A stretch of DNA of 64,000 bases from Sphingopyxis sp. DBS4 (lineage in GTDB: Bacteria; Pseudomonadota; Alphaproteobacteria; Sphingomonadales; Sphingomonadaceae): assembly GCF_024628865.1 (NCBI RefSeq), contig NZ_CP102388.1, positions 20,200-84,199 of the forward strand. The letters run 5' to 3'. Position numbers and translations under genes: made by a program. Positions within the stretch are counted from its first letter, which is position 1, and each line of letters starts with the position of its first letter. The notes beneath the pieces were generated by a model. It did not search any database, had not been told where the DNA came from, and was given only the letters and a program-made list of their open reading frames with translations. This document shows, in pieces, positions 34,874 through 43,707 of this stretch.

Positions 34874-35407
34874 TCACCACGTCACTACGGGTTTGATAGG
34901 GGCGGTCACTTGCCGCGCGCTGATCGGCCCGAAATAGCGGCCGTCGAAAGAGGCCGCGCCATCGCCAAGGACAAGGATTTCCCCGTCGCCTAGCGTCCAA
35001 TCGGCATTGAGCCGGGGCAAGGCCCGCCCTGCCCCATCGGCAAGTTGCGGGGCGCTGTCGGGGACAAGGCGGCCGTTGATCCGCACGCCCTGCCCGCCAA
35101 TCTGAACGCGGTCGCCTTTAGCGGCTAAAATCCGCTTCATCATTTCATAGCTTCCGCTGGGGCAGTCGCCGGGTTCGATGTAGCGCCTACGCAACGCCTC
35201 CAAAAAGGGCGGCGCTGCGGGCGGACAGAACGCCACAAGATCGCCCTTTTGCGCGGTCCCGCCCGTCGCCCGATAGACGCCTAGCGGGATGCTCGGCGTA
35301 GCGTTGAAGCGAAGGCCCGCCGCCTTCGCGCCAAGCATGGCGATCATGGCCCCCGCCACGCCACAAACCGCATAGCGGCTGACCTTGGCGAAGCTCGGCC
35401 GCTTCAT
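34874..35407 (-). CDS. traF: TraF, conjugative signal-peptidase-like protease
   Basis: 177 residues, S26 family. There is an N-terminal membrane segment (YAVCGVAGAMIAMLGAKAAG), the nucleophile Ser region TPSIPLGVYR (S40 probable), and the general base Lys in MMKRILAAKGD. RP4 TraF cyclises the pilin TrbC. The stop and ATG are within 8 bp of traE and overlap traG. A KorB operator (35117-35129) lies inside the coding region. Confidence 0.9.
   Translation of the reverse strand: MKRPSFAKVSRYAVCGVAGAMIAMLGAKAAGLRFNATPSIPLGVYRATGGTAQKGDLVAFCPPAAPPFLEALRRRYIEPGDCPSGSYEMMKRILAAKGDRVQIGGQGVRINGRLVPDSAPQLADGAGRALPRLNADWTLGDGEILVLGDGAASFDGRYFGPISARQVTAPIKPVVTW
35117..35129. promoter_or_regulatory. KorB operator OB-1 within traF
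   Basis: TTTAGCGGCTAAA matches the IncP KorB operator TTTAGCSGCTAAA exactly. It is inside the traF coding sequence, upstream of traE-traD-primase, so KorB may act here at a distance on the downstream genes. Confidence 0.8.
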
Positions 35408-37296
35408 AGTTTGATCCTCCGGCCCCCTTCGGGCGGCTTCGGCGCTTGATTGCCCCTGATCGTGTCGCTCCGATCCGGCGCGGGAATCTTGGCGCGGGCA
35501 CTAAAGGTCGGGTCTTGGAAATAGAGGGGCTGACGGCCGTAGATCATGGGATAGCCTGCGACATAAATCAGCATGTCGCCCGCTTCCGAAATATCTCCGT
35601 CCGGGGTCTTCTTCGGCCCCGGCATCCTCATACACTCATCCGGCGTCAAAAGCGGGCGCTGGGTTTCCTGCACGGTCTTGGACACGGTGCCACCAAAGAA
35701 CCCCCCGCCCCCGCGTCCCGTGCTTTTGGTGATTTGCTCTTTAAGAACGGTGGTCTGCCCGGTGAGTTTGGAAAGATGCTCGGCCGTCTCAACGCGGTTG
35801 GGCGGATAGGCGTTCTGGATATGAGCATTGGAGGTTATCAGCTCATCCGGCCCATAGCCGGTTTCCCGGCTCCTAAGCTGGTTGGTGTCCTGACAAATGA
35901 GATAGAATTTCAGGCCGTAGCCTGCGGCGAACGCCAAGGACTCCTGAATGATTCCAAGTTTCCCAAGGCTGGGAAACTCATCAATCATAAATAGCGCGCG
36001 GTGCTTGTAGCTCTGAACCACCCGGCCCTCCTCGAACTCCTGCTTGGGCGCGAGGATACGCACCATCATGTTGAGCATGACGCGGACAAGCGGGCGCAGT
36101 CGGTCCTTATCCGTGGGCTGGGTGATGATGTAGAGGCTAACCGGCCTCTCGCTGTTCATCAGGTCACGAATGAGAAAATCGGAAGTGGCGGTATTCGCGG
36201 CCACAACCGGGTCTTGATATAATTCTAGATAGCTCTGCGCGGTCGATAGAACCGATCCGCCCTCATCATCGGGACGATTGAGCTGGGCGCGCGCGGCTTT
36301 GCCGACAACGGGATGATTTTTGCCGCCCGGCAAATGGCCGAACGTAAGCATTTCCTCCCAAACTTCCTGCGCGGGCCGAACCGGATCGGCCAACACGGCA
36401 TCCACTTCGGCCAAGGTCGCCGCGTTGCCGCCATGCTTGGCTTTGTAGATGACATGCAGGATCACGCCTACCAGAAGCGCCCGCGAGGTCTTTTGCCAGT
36501 GGCTTTCGACCCCCTTCCCGTCCGGGTCCACTATCAGCGTAGCGAGATTCTGAACGTCTGCGACTTCGTTGTCAGTCCCTACCCTGATTTCGTCCAGCGG
36601 GTTCCAGTGGGCGGAGCCGCGCGAGCTGGCCGGTTCAAATCGCATGACGATCTGGTTGGCGTGTTGCTTCCTCCAACCGGCGGTCAACGCCCATAGCTCG
36701 CCCTTCAAATCGGTGATGACGGCGCTATGCGGCCACGAAAGCAGCGTCGGGATGACAAGGCCCACGCCCTTCCCCGATCGGGTCGGGGCATAGGTAAGGC
36801 AATGCTCCGGGCCGGAATGGCGTAGATAGACCGTCTTCCCGTTCTTCTCCTGATAAGCGCCAATATAGACCCCATCATTTTCAACGAGGCTGGCCGCGCG
36901 AATGTCCTCCATGTCGGCCCAGCGGGCCGATCCATGCAGATAGGCATTGCCCTTCCCGGCGTTCGATTTCGCCAGTTTGACAGCGGCGGTTATCAGGACG
37001 CCCACGCCGAAAACCACGGTGCCCACGCCCACGGCTTGCCCGAAGGCGGGTTTCAGCGCCGGAACCTCGCTCCATTTGCTGAACCATTGCAGGAAACGCC
37101 ACGGGACATAGATATGGCCCGCACTCGGCCCCAAGGTTGCCTGATAGGCCATCTGGTGCGCGAACATCTGCGTTGCGCTCCATAAGCCTCCAAGGGCGGA
37201 ACCGGACACAAGGGCCGCCAGCAACGGGCGATTATCGCCCTTGCTTCCGCGCTCCCGCACTTGCGGCCCGATGGCTGTGTTGCGCTTCTTTGCCAT
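35404..37296 (-). CDS. traG: TraG, VirD4-type coupling protein
   Basis: 630 residues. Two N-terminal membrane spans (around 25-50 and 85-110), Walker A TYAPTRSGKGVGLVIP and Walker B ALFMIDEFPSLGKL of the coupling-protein ATPase, plus the conserved LLSWPHSAVITDLKGE region. It links the TraI relaxosome to the type IV secretion channel. It overlaps traF by 4 bp and follows traI by 21 bp. Confidence 0.93.
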   Translation of the reverse strand: MAKKRNTAIGPQVRERGSKGDNRPLLAALVSGSALGGLWSATQMFAHQMAYQATLGPSAGHIYVPWRFLQWFSKWSEVPALKPAFGQAVGVGTVVFGVGVLITAAVKLAKSNAGKGNAYLHGSARWADMEDIRAASLVENDGVYIGAYQEKNGKTVYLRHSGPEHCLTYAPTRSGKGVGLVIPTLLSWPHSAVITDLKGELWALTAGWRKQHANQIVMRFEPASSRGSAHWNPLDEIRVGTDNEVADVQNLATLIVDPDGKGVESHWQKTSRALLVGVILHVIYKAKHGGNAATLAEVDAVLADPVRPAQEVWEEMLTFGHLPGGKNHPVVGKAARAQLNRPDDEGGSVLSTAQSYLELYQDPVVAANTATSDFLIRDLMNSERPVSLYIITQPTDKDRLRPLVRVMLNMMVRILAPKQEFEEGRVVQSYKHRALFMIDEFPSLGKLGIIQESLAFAAGYGLKFYLICQDTNQLRSRETGYGPDELITSNAHIQNAYPPNRVETAEHLSKLTGQTTVLKEQITKSTGRGGGGFFGGTVSKTVQETQRPLLTPDECMRMPGPKKTPDGDISEAGDMLIYVAGYPMIYGRQPLYFQDPTFSARAKIPAPDRSDTIRGNQAPKPPEGGRRIKL

Positions 37297-37317
37297 GCTT
37301 TGCCCTTCTCGCGGCCG

Positions 37318-39636
37318 TTACCGGCTGCGCCCCTTGCTTTTGACGGTGCCATTGCTGGCAATCTCGATCGGCGCGCCAATCGCCAGCTTGCCCGCGCGGG
37401 CGGCGCTACGCGCGTCCACGGGCAGCACAAGCATGTCAGCGCCATCTCTTAGGAGTATCAATTTCTGCCCTTCGATTTGTCGCGTCCCGGCGTAAATCAG
37501 CGGCCCATGATCGCCAGTGAACAGCCGATGCGCCGGTATATCCATTCCAATGTGACGCTTCGCATTACGTTCCGCAATGTATTTATCCGCTGCTATGGCC
37601 TGATCGTCGCTCATTCGCGGCCGATCGTCGTCCCGTCGCACAACACGATCTGGCCGGGCTTTTTGGTCGTCCACGTCTGAATGAACATCACGCGGCAATA
37701 GCAAGCGACCTCGCTCGGCGTGCTGAACCAGACCGAGTTGGGACAGGTCGCGCAAACTACCTCGGCTTTCGGGCGGCGGCTCTCGTCCAACGCGGCCAAT
37801 GTTGGGCTTAACGGCGCGCTCGCTGGGGGCCTCGGCTCCTCCGGCGCTAGAATGTCCATTTCTGGCGGGCTGTGCGTGACCAACTCCAACGGCGGCGGTG
37901 CTGGCTCCTCCGGCTGCAAGTCCGGTTCCGGCGTTGGTTCCTCCGGCGCTGACGGCACCGGGTCGGAATGTCCCGTTTCGACCTGGCGCTGTGGCGCTGG
38001 CGTCTCGTCCAGCGCCATTGACGGCGTTTCGCCCAACAACGCCAGCGCCGCCTCTATCTCCTCGTCCAATGATTTGTCTGTCACGCGCACGCTCCTCTTG
38101 CCTGATATTTTGACGGCGGGCCTCTAGATCGGGGTCCGCGAAAGTGATGGGCATGGCCGAACGGGCGGCGGCCTCCACCACAAGGGCCTTGAATTGATCG
38201 CTGCCGCTAATCGCCAGCCTGTCGCCATAGCGTTCGTGCGCAAGCCGCAAGGCGGCAACAACGCCCTCGATCTGCGCCCCGCGCGATACATGCAGGCGCT
38301 GGCCATCATCGCGCACCGCTGCATTGGCGGTGCGGTAGATGATCGTCCCGCGCTTAGTGATGTGGTCTTGCCTGATCGCTGCGGGATGCGCTGCGGTCGG
38401 CATGGCGGCTATATGCAGCGCGTCATTGGGGGCTGTGCGCCGCCCCTCCCGCGCGCGCAGGGCCTCAAGGGCGGTCTGGTCGCCTGCCTTGGCCTGCTCC
38501 TGTAGCCAGTCATTCCACCCGCGCCGGGAATTGCGCGACGCAATGCGCTCCCGTTCCCGCCCGTGGGCGGCGACAATCTTGGCAATGGCGGCCTTGGTGG
38601 AGCGGGCCGCCAATGCGTAATTGAGGCGCTTAACAACCGGGCCGCCACCTAGCAGCTTTATCGCCGCCCGCTTCGTCCTCCCGATGCGCTTCACCTGTTC
38701 AATGGCCGCGCGGCGCTTGGCTGCGGCCTCGGCCAGCTCGACCTTTCGGCGCGTGGCGCGTGTGCCCTGCTGCTCGCGGTAGGCGGAGAATAGGGCGCTG
38801 GTGTCGATACGGGAGGGCACGGGGCGCTTTTCATAGGTCTGACGGGCCTTCGGTGCCCCCTCCCCTCCCTGTGCGCTCTGGAAGGCTCCCAAGCGTTTCT
38901 CTAGCGCCCCTTTTGACAGCTCGCGCGCGATGGAGCTGGCCTTTACGGTCGTTCCGTCCATCGCCGCAAATATCAGGCCGTTGCCGCGCGCCTGCACCGA
39001 CAAGCCGAAATTGGCCGCGATCTGGTGCAACTCGGCCCAACTCGCGGCGGCCTTCAATGGCTCGGCGCAATTCCGCTGCGCCCAACCTATCAGGCTTTCC
39101 GTGCCCGCGATCTGCTCCATGTCGCGCGCGCGTGCTTCTCCCGCGCGCTGCCGGGCCGCATGATTATCCGGCTCTAACCCGTGCTTGACCTCTAGCCGCT
39201 CACAAACAGCGGCAAGGGTTTGATAATCCCGCAACGGCGCGTGGATCGTGTGCCGGACAGGGTGAATCTTGTTGATCGCTAGATGAATATGCGTGTTGTC
39301 GGTGTCGTGGTGGACGGCGCTAACCCGTTGATGCTCGGCAAAGCCCAACGCGGCGCATACCGCCTCCTCTATGTCACGCATAACCTCGGCGCTGGGATTC
39401 TCGCCGGGCCGGAAGGAAATAATCAAGTGGTAGGTCTTATCCGACGCCGCCCGCTGGTTGGCGGATTGGACAAGCATAACGTCCTGCGCAGCATCTTCTG
39501 GCGTATGGCCGTTGCAGTTGGTGACAGTCACCAGACCCACGCGCTCGTCACGTCCCTGCGCGCTGGTGATGTATCGCACCAACCCGCCAAAATCGCTCTT
39601 GGAAGTCGCCTTCATGGGGACGTGTTTTGCGATCAT
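37318..39636 (-). CDS. traI: TraI relaxase (MOB-P, RP4-like)
   Basis: 772 residues. The first motif MIAKHVPMKATSKSDFGGLV ends just before the catalytic Tyr22, as in RP4 TraI. Motif III HHDTDNTHIHLAINKIHP supplies the metal-binding His. The C-terminal end (KLAIGAPIEIASNGT) also matches the RP4 protein layout. It nicks oriT at 40166/40167 and stays covalently bound to the 5' end. A KorB operator precedes it. The middle is a charged linker region, and part of that is also read in another frame as traH. Confidence 0.95.
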   Translation of the reverse strand: MIAKHVPMKATSKSDFGGLVRYITSAQGRDERVGLVTVTNCNGHTPEDAAQDVMLVQSANQRAASDKTYHLIISFRPGENPSAEVMRDIEEAVCAALGFAEHQRVSAVHHDTDNTHIHLAINKIHPVRHTIHAPLRDYQTLAAVCERLEVKHGLEPDNHAARQRAGEARARDMEQIAGTESLIGWAQRNCAEPLKAAASWAELHQIAANFGLSVQARGNGLIFAAMDGTTVKASSIARELSKGALEKRLGAFQSAQGGEGAPKARQTYEKRPVPSRIDTSALFSAYREQQGTRATRRKVELAEAAAKRRAAIEQVKRIGRTKRAAIKLLGGGPVVKRLNYALAARSTKAAIAKIVAAHGRERERIASRNSRRGWNDWLQEQAKAGDQTALEALRAREGRRTAPNDALHIAAMPTAAHPAAIRQDHITKRGTIIYRTANAAVRDDGQRLHVSRGAQIEGVVAALRLAHERYGDRLAISGSDQFKALVVEAAARSAMPITFADPDLEARRQNIRQEERARDRQIIGRGDRGGAGVVGRNAVNGAGRDASATAPGRNGTFRPGAVSAGGTNAGTGLAAGGASTAAVGVGHAQPARNGHSSAGGAEAPSERAVKPNIGRVGREPPPESRGSLRDLSQLGLVQHAERGRLLLPRDVHSDVDDQKARPDRVVRRDDDRPRMSDDQAIAADKYIAERNAKRHIGMDIPAHRLFTGDHGPLIYAGTRQIEGQKLILLRDGADMLVLPVDARSAARAGKLAIGAPIEIASNGTVKSKGRSR
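37611..38084 (-). CDS. traH: TraH-like protein encoded inside traI in another frame
   Basis: 157 residues from GTG 38084, preceded by GAGGAG at good distance. The N-terminal two thirds are acidic and Pro-rich (TPEPDLQPEEPAPPPLE). The C-terminal part is compact: VVCATCPNSVWFSTPSEVAC followed by CYC and a hydrophobic stretch, a likely metal-binding knot. RP4 also encodes its acidic relaxosome-stabilising TraH wholly within traI, so both position and composition support a real overlapping gene. Confidence 0.75.
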   Translation of the reverse strand: MTDKSLDEEIEAALALLGETPSMALDETPAPQRQVETGHSDPVPSAPEEPTPEPDLQPEEPAPPPLELVTHSPPEMDILAPEEPRPPASAPLSPTLAALDESRRPKAEVVCATCPNSVWFSTPSEVACYCRVMFIQTWTTKKPGQIVLCDGTTIGRE

Positions 39637-39651
39637 CGGCGCGGCCCCTTT

Positions 39652-39664
39652 TTTAGCCGCTAAA
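39652..39664. promoter_or_regulatory. KorB operator OB-2 between traJ and traI
   Basis: TTTAGCCGCTAAA, a perfect site, covers the last codons and stop of traJ and lies 16 bp before the traI start, so it can control traI and the genes beyond. Confidence 0.85.
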
Positions 39665-40039
39665 ATCTTGCCGGGAGCGCAAGACCTTCCGAATGATGCC
39701 GGATAACTCCTCCTGATTGGCCTCGATTTTGGCCAGCACGCCCCGGATGATAACCGGCATCCGCTCCGGGGCCATCTCCTCCAACTTGGCGTCGTCGGTA
39801 AGCCATAGCTTCAACAGGCCGCCAAGGCGGCCAAGGTCGCCATTCACGCGCACCAACTCGCGCCCCTGTTCTATGTCGATCAGAGGGCGCGGCTCATGCC
39901 CTAATCCAAGGACGCGGAGATAGGTGGATGCGCTCAAGCCGGTTGCCTGCGCGGCGGCTTCGATCTCCGCTTTCTCCTCCGCGCTGCACCATATCTTGAC
40001 GTGGTGCCGCTCGCGTTTGGCCTTGGGCTTGTCGTTCAA
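39653..40039 (-). CDS. traJ: TraJ, oriT-recognition protein
   Basis: 128 residues from a TTG at 40039 with AGGGAGA upstream. It has a ribbon-helix-helix N-terminus (VKIWCSAEEKAEIEAAAQAT, GLSASTYLRVLGLG) and the INGDLGRLGGLLKLWLTDD-type stretch conserved in IncP TraJ (here VNGDLGRLGGLLKLWLTDD). It binds oriT next to nic and recruits TraI. An open frame continues upstream through oriT but is not protein-like. The C-terminus DFSG is spelled by the KorB operator. Confidence 0.88.
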   Translation of the reverse strand: MNDKPKAKRERHHVKIWCSAEEKAEIEAAAQATGLSASTYLRVLGLGHEPRPLIDIEQGRELVRVNGDLGRLGGLLKLWLTDDAKLEEMAPERMPVIIRGVLAKIEANQEELSGIIRKVLRSRQDFSG

Positions 40040-40066
40040 CTCTCTCCCTTTCGACGCGGTAGCGGC

Positions 40067-40190
40067 GGGCCTCGCAGAGCAGGATTCCCGTTGAGCGCCC
40101 CCGGTGCGAATAAGGGGAGTAATGGGGGTGTCCGCGCTTGCGTGGATGCCTCCATTACCTATCCTGCCCCGTCTTCGACGTTTAGACGCC
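40067..40190. other. origin of transfer (oriT), RP4-like, with nic site
   Basis: The segment contains CCTCGCAGAGCAGGATTCCC, GTTGAGC and GGTGCGAATAAGGG, the same blocks as RP4 oriT, and ACCTATCCTGCCC at 40157-40169. In RP4 the relaxase cuts ATCCTG/C, which here is between 40166 and 40167 on the plus strand. The region lies between the divergent traJ and traK genes, as in RP4. Arms around AGTAATGG/CCATTACC give the TraJ-binding inverted repeat. Confidence 0.92.
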
Positions 40191-40359
40191 AAATAGAAAC
40201 TGTTGCTGGAACGATCATATATCGTTCACCCCCGAAAATATCTAGCGCCACCCGGCCCAATCTGGCAGAAAAATAGGATATAGCGGGAGTTCATCGGATC
40301 GTAGCCGGTTTATGAACGCTTTATAGCCGATTGTGCGCCGAAAAATATCGTAGGTGGAA
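40191..40359 (+). promoter_or_regulatory. traK promoter region with palindrome
   Basis: AT-richer 170-bp stretch. AACGATCATATATCGTT (about 40211-40227) is an inverted repeat suited to a repressor such as KorA- or TraK-type proteins. Exact promoter boxes cannot be fixed by eye. Confidence 0.4.
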
Positions 40360-40740
40360 ATGACAGACAGCGGAAAATCCTTCACGGAGCGATTGCGCGA
40401 ACGGGCGGCCTCACGGGAGCCGGGGGGCAAAAACCGGAACCTCGCACAATTCCTCGCGGCTCGATCGGACATAGATGCAGCCCTTGCGGAAGGATGGCCG
40501 GTGCGCGGCATATGGGAGCTGCTGACGGAGGAAGGCCGCATTAGCTTCGGCTATGCGTGGTTCGCCAAATTCGTTCGCCGGTATCGCGCGCCAGCTACCG
40601 GGGAACCGCCCAAGGCAGCGCCAGCGCCCCCCTCCCCTTCCCGATCAGCGGCGGCCTCGGCCGACGCTGATCCGCCGCCCCGGCCCAAACCGGCGCGCTT
40701 CAATCACCCGGCCACTCCGAACAAAGAGGATTTGGTATGA
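40360..40740 (+). CDS. traK: TraK, oriT-binding relaxosome protein
   Basis: 126 residues from ATG 40360 (GTAGGTGG upstream). It shares with RP4 TraK the N-terminal basic helix, the LAQFLAARSDIDAALAEGW and WELLTEEGRISFGYAWFAKFVRRY region, a Pro/Ala-rich linker, and the C-terminal FNHPATPNKEDL ending. TraK wraps and bends oriT DNA. It overlaps traL by 4 bp. Confidence 0.88.
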   Translation: MTDSGKSFTERLRERAASREPGGKNRNLAQFLAARSDIDAALAEGWPVRGIWELLTEEGRISFGYAWFAKFVRRYRAPATGEPPKAAPAPPSPSRSAAASADADPPPRPKPARFNHPATPNKEDLV

Positions 40741-41462
40741 GTAACGTCCACATAGTTTTGCAGGGCAAGGGAGGCGTCGGCAAATCGCTCGCCGCCTCGA
40801 TGCTCGCCCAATATCTGACCAAGCGGGGGGAAAGCCCGCTCTGCATTGATACCGATCCGATCAACGCCACCCTCGCCGGGTTCCAGTCCCTCAACGTGTC
40901 CAAGGTCGAGCTGCTGGAAAACGGCGACATAAACCCGCGCAAATTCGATGCGATGATGGAAATGATCGCCGGTTCCAAGGAATCGGTGGTCATTGACAGC
41001 GGCGCGAGCAGCTACAGCGCCCTATCCTCCTATATGTTCGACAACGGCGCGCCAGACGTGATTGCCGATCTGGGCCATAAGCTCATCCTGCACACTATTA
41101 TCGTGGGCGGGCAATCGCTGATCGACACGCTTCAAGGCTTCGCCTCGGTAGCCGAAGCCTTCCCCGATCCGGCTGCAATCGTCGTGTGGCTCAACCCTTA
41201 TCATGGGCCTGTGGAGGCAGAGGGCAAGAGCTTTGAACAGCTCAAAGCCTACCGGGAGCTAAAGGATCGGGTCGCCGCGATCGTCACCCTTCCCGATCTG
41301 AAAAAGGAAACCTTCGGGGCGGACGTTCGGGACATGCTGGCCGCGCGCAAGACTTTTGAGGAAACGCTTGCCGATGGCGACATAGCCCTGATGCAGCGTC
41401 ACCGCCTCGGCCGCGTTCGTGATGCGGTCTTTGCCGAACTCGACAAGGCTAAGGTCGTGTAA
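40737..41462 (+). CDS. traL: TraL, ParA-like ATPase of the Tra1 region
   Basis: 241 residues with a deviant Walker A (QGKGGVGKSLAASML) and the ParA/MinD-like CIDTDPIN strand. In RP4 TraL is a small ATPase of unknown detailed role in the traKLM operon. It is translationally coupled to traK and traM. Confidence 0.88.
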   Translation: MSNVHIVLQGKGGVGKSLAASMLAQYLTKRGESPLCIDTDPINATLAGFQSLNVSKVELLENGDINPRKFDAMMEMIAGSKESVVIDSGASSYSALSSYMFDNGAPDVIADLGHKLILHTIIVGGQSLIDTLQGFASVAEAFPDPAAIVVWLNPYHGPVEAEGKSFEQLKAYRELKDRVAAIVTLPDLKKETFGADVRDMLAARKTFEETLADGDIALMQRHRLGRVRDAVFAELDKAKVV

Positions 41463-41902
41463 TGGCCGATCACGAAAAAATCGCGGCGCTGATCGCGGAA
41501 ATCTCGCGCCAGCACGGGGTCACGCTGTCCGCCGATGATCCCTTGATGATCCTCCAAACCATCAACGCGATGTTGCTGGGCGAAAGCGCCGATGCGCAGG
41601 AGGAGCAACTAAAGGCGTTCAAAAGCGAGCTGGAAGACATGAGCAATCGTTGGTCGATTGCCATCACCGACAAGGCAGAATCGGTGCTGAACGCGGCGCT
41701 GGATGCCTCGGAAGCCGCCATGAACGAGCGCATGGAGGCCGCAGCGAAGGCGATCATCAAGGAAGTGGGGGAGCATATCGGGACGGGGCTGCAAAAGCCC
41801 CTGAACGATGGCCGGGCCGTCGCTAACCGTAATCTCCTAGCGTCGGGCCTGACGCTGATCGCGGCGCTGGTAGTGTTGGCCGCTGCCCTGTTCCATCATT
41901 GA
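41462..41902 (+). CDS. traM: TraM, membrane-anchored conjugation protein
   Basis: 146 residues: a mostly helical body with coiled-coil tendency (KSELEDMSNRWSIAITDKAE) and one C-terminal membrane helix (LTLIAALVVLAAALFHH). Its ATG overlaps the traL stop base. RP4 TraM has the same place and layout. It faces the convergent coiled-coil gene across a 30-bp gap. Confidence 0.85.
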   Translation: MADHEKIAALIAEISRQHGVTLSADDPLMILQTINAMLLGESADAQEEQLKAFKSELEDMSNRWSIAITDKAESVLNAALDASEAAMNERMEAAAKAIIKEVGEHIGTGLQKPLNDGRAVANRNLLASGLTLIAALVVLAAALFHH

Positions 41903-41932
41903 CGCCAGCGAAGGCCCCTCCCCCATGTCGCG

Positions 41933-42565
41933 CTATCCCCCGTCTCTCGCCAATCCGCGCGCGAGCGTGCGCCCTGCCGGTTTCCGATCGTCCGCCCCGC
42001 GCTCGACCGTCTTTTCCCTGATCTGTTCCTTCTCCCGCTCCGCGCGCATGTGCAGCTCATGCAACCGGCGTGCCTGCATCAGCTCCTCGAAATCATCGAC
42101 AAGTTTCGGCTCTCGATATTCGAGCTTCGCCGCTGCGATCGTCTCCACGCGCGGGCCATGAACGGCCATGCCGTCGCGGATTTCGCGCACGGCTTCCAGC
42201 CTTACCGCGATCCGCTGCACGGCCGCTTGCGCGTTGGCAATCCGCGCCTGCCATGCTTGGCGCTTGCCGGGCAGGGACAGGAAGCCGGGGGGCTGCTGCT
42301 GGATTTGCTGCAAACGGGCGGTTTGCTGCTCCATCATGCTTTCTAGGCGGTCCTCGATCTGGTTCGCCTGTTCAACCTTCTCCTCAATGACCGTCTGTAG
42401 CTGGGCGTTATAGGTTTCCTCGGTTGGCGCGGTGGCGATAGCTGCCGTTTCCTGACTATCCAGCGTGCGCGCCTCGTCTAACAGCCGGTCGGCGTCGGCC
42501 TGTGGGTCGCCCGTTCCCTCGTCCAGCGAAAACTTGTCCGGGTCTGCAATCGGCGTGTCCTGCAT
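41933..42565 (-). CDS. coiled-coil protein under a KorB operator, unknown
   Basis: 210 residues. The centre is a long heptad-like coil (EKVEQANQIEDRLESMMEQQTARLQQIQQQ), followed by another helical region (RRLHELHMRAEREKEQIREKTVERG) and a basic, Arg-rich end. It may be a Kfr-like structural protein of the IncP partition/stability region, but similarity is not certain. The KorB operator ends 10 bp before its ATG, so it is directly controlled by KorB. Confidence 0.6.
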   Translation of the reverse strand: MQDTPIADPDKFSLDEGTGDPQADADRLLDEARTLDSQETAAIATAPTEETYNAQLQTVIEEKVEQANQIEDRLESMMEQQTARLQQIQQQPPGFLSLPGKRQAWQARIANAQAAVQRIAVRLEAVREIRDGMAVHGPRVETIAAAKLEYREPKLVDDFEELMQARRLHELHMRAEREKEQIREKTVERGADDRKPAGRTLARGLARDGG

Positions 42566-42574
42566 GGCCGTTCC

Positions 42575-42587
42575 TTTAGCGGCTAAA
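42575..42587. promoter_or_regulatory. KorB operator OB-3 before the coiled-coil gene
   Basis: Perfect TTTAGCGGCTAAA, 10 bp upstream of the ATG at 42565. Confidence 0.88.
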
Positions 42588-42632
42588 ATTTCTAGCTTGC
42601 ACTATATCCGATTTTCTTACCTCTCGCGCCAT

Positions 42633-42658
42633 AAAAAAGGCCCCGCACAAGCGGGGCC
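42633..42658 (-). terminator. Rho-independent terminator after korB
   Basis: On the minus strand GGCCCCGC-TTGT-GCGGGGCC is followed by TTTTTT. It lies 25 bp beyond the korB stop and ends the korA-incC-korB transcript before the next gene. Confidence 0.9.
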
Positions 42659-42682
42659 TGTAAGGCTGGGCAGGGGAGGGGA

Positions 42683-43705
42683 CTATCCTTCAAGAAGCGC
42701 AAGAAGCTGCACTTTTCCAAGATCGGCCTCGGTTTCCTCGCCGCTGTCTTCATACTTGATCCACGCCACGCCATCGCGCGAGGGCCGCTTATTCAGGATC
42801 AGACGGGCAGGGCGCTTGTTATGAGAAACCTGCACAATGGCCTTTTTCAGCTTTAGCGGGTCTTCCTCCTTCGGTTCCTTCTCCTCTCCGGCCCCGGCGT
42901 CGTCACTAGCGCCGCCGTTGCCCTCGTCGTCGCCCGATTCCTCCTCGGCCTCGCCGCTCAAGCCGGACTCAAGGAACTCCTTCAAGAGCCGCACCGATCC
43001 GCGCGTAATCTCCTGATCGGCATCGGCCAGCCAGCGCGCAACGCCCTCGCTATGCTTCTTGTGGAGGCCCACAAGGTCATAGATCAACGTCACGTCCTTG
43101 CAACGCCCGCTCTGGAACGCCTTGGCGATCGGCTCCGGCAAATCGAGCAATGCCGCGTGCTGGGTGACAAAGGCCGGGGATTTCCCGATGGCCTTGGCAA
43201 TCTCGCCCTTCTTTTTCCCGTTGGCCAGCTCGCGGCCGATGTAGTCGGCAATCTCGCGGGCCGTGAGAGCGTCCCGCTGCAAATTCTCAATGACCTGATC
43301 GGCCTCGGTATAATCCGGGTCGATGAAGCCCGGAATTGTCACTTTCTCGGCCAACAGGGATGCGCGATAGCGGCGCGCGCCGTGGTTGATGAGATAGCGC
43401 CCCTCCACCTTGGGATTGGGCCGAACGGAAATAGGCGTCTTCACGCCGCGCTCCCTGATCGTCTCGGCCATTTCCGCCAGCGAATTTTCGTCAAACTGCT
43501 TGCGGGGCTGGTTCGGGTCTTCGTCAATCAGCGCCAGCTCCAATTCGAGCGGAGCGCCAGAACCGCCCTCCGGGGCCGCAGGAGAGGCTAGGAGGCTCGA
43601 AAGGTCGCCCAACCCCTCCAACCCTAGCCCCGCGTTCTGCGCGGGCTTCTGCGCGGCTTTGGTGGACGATTTGCCCGGCTTCTTGTCCTCGGTGTTGTCG
43701 GCCAT
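42683..43705 (-). CDS. korB: KorB, ParB-family partition protein and global repressor
   Basis: 340 residues. The ParB N-domain shows PNQPRKQFDENSLAEMAETI and the arginine patch NHGARRYRASLLA; the HTH part is GEIAKAIGKSPAFVTQHAAL; a very acidic linker (GDDEGNGGASDDAGAGEEKE) leads to the C-terminal dimer domain. It binds the TTTAGCSGCTAAA sites found at five places and acts with IncC in partition and with KorA in repression. The start at 43705 lies 2 bp beyond the incC stop. Confidence 0.93.
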   Translation of the reverse strand: MADNTEDKKPGKSSTKAAQKPAQNAGLGLEGLGDLSSLLASPAAPEGGSGAPLELELALIDEDPNQPRKQFDENSLAEMAETIRERGVKTPISVRPNPKVEGRYLINHGARRYRASLLAEKVTIPGFIDPDYTEADQVIENLQRDALTAREIADYIGRELANGKKKGEIAKAIGKSPAFVTQHAALLDLPEPIAKAFQSGRCKDVTLIYDLVGLHKKHSEGVARWLADADQEITRGSVRLLKEFLESGLSGEAEEESGDDEGNGGASDDAGAGEEKEPKEEDPLKLKKAIVQVSHNKRPARLILNKRPSRDGVAWIKYEDSGEETEADLGKVQLLALLEG

Positions 43706-43707
43706 CG

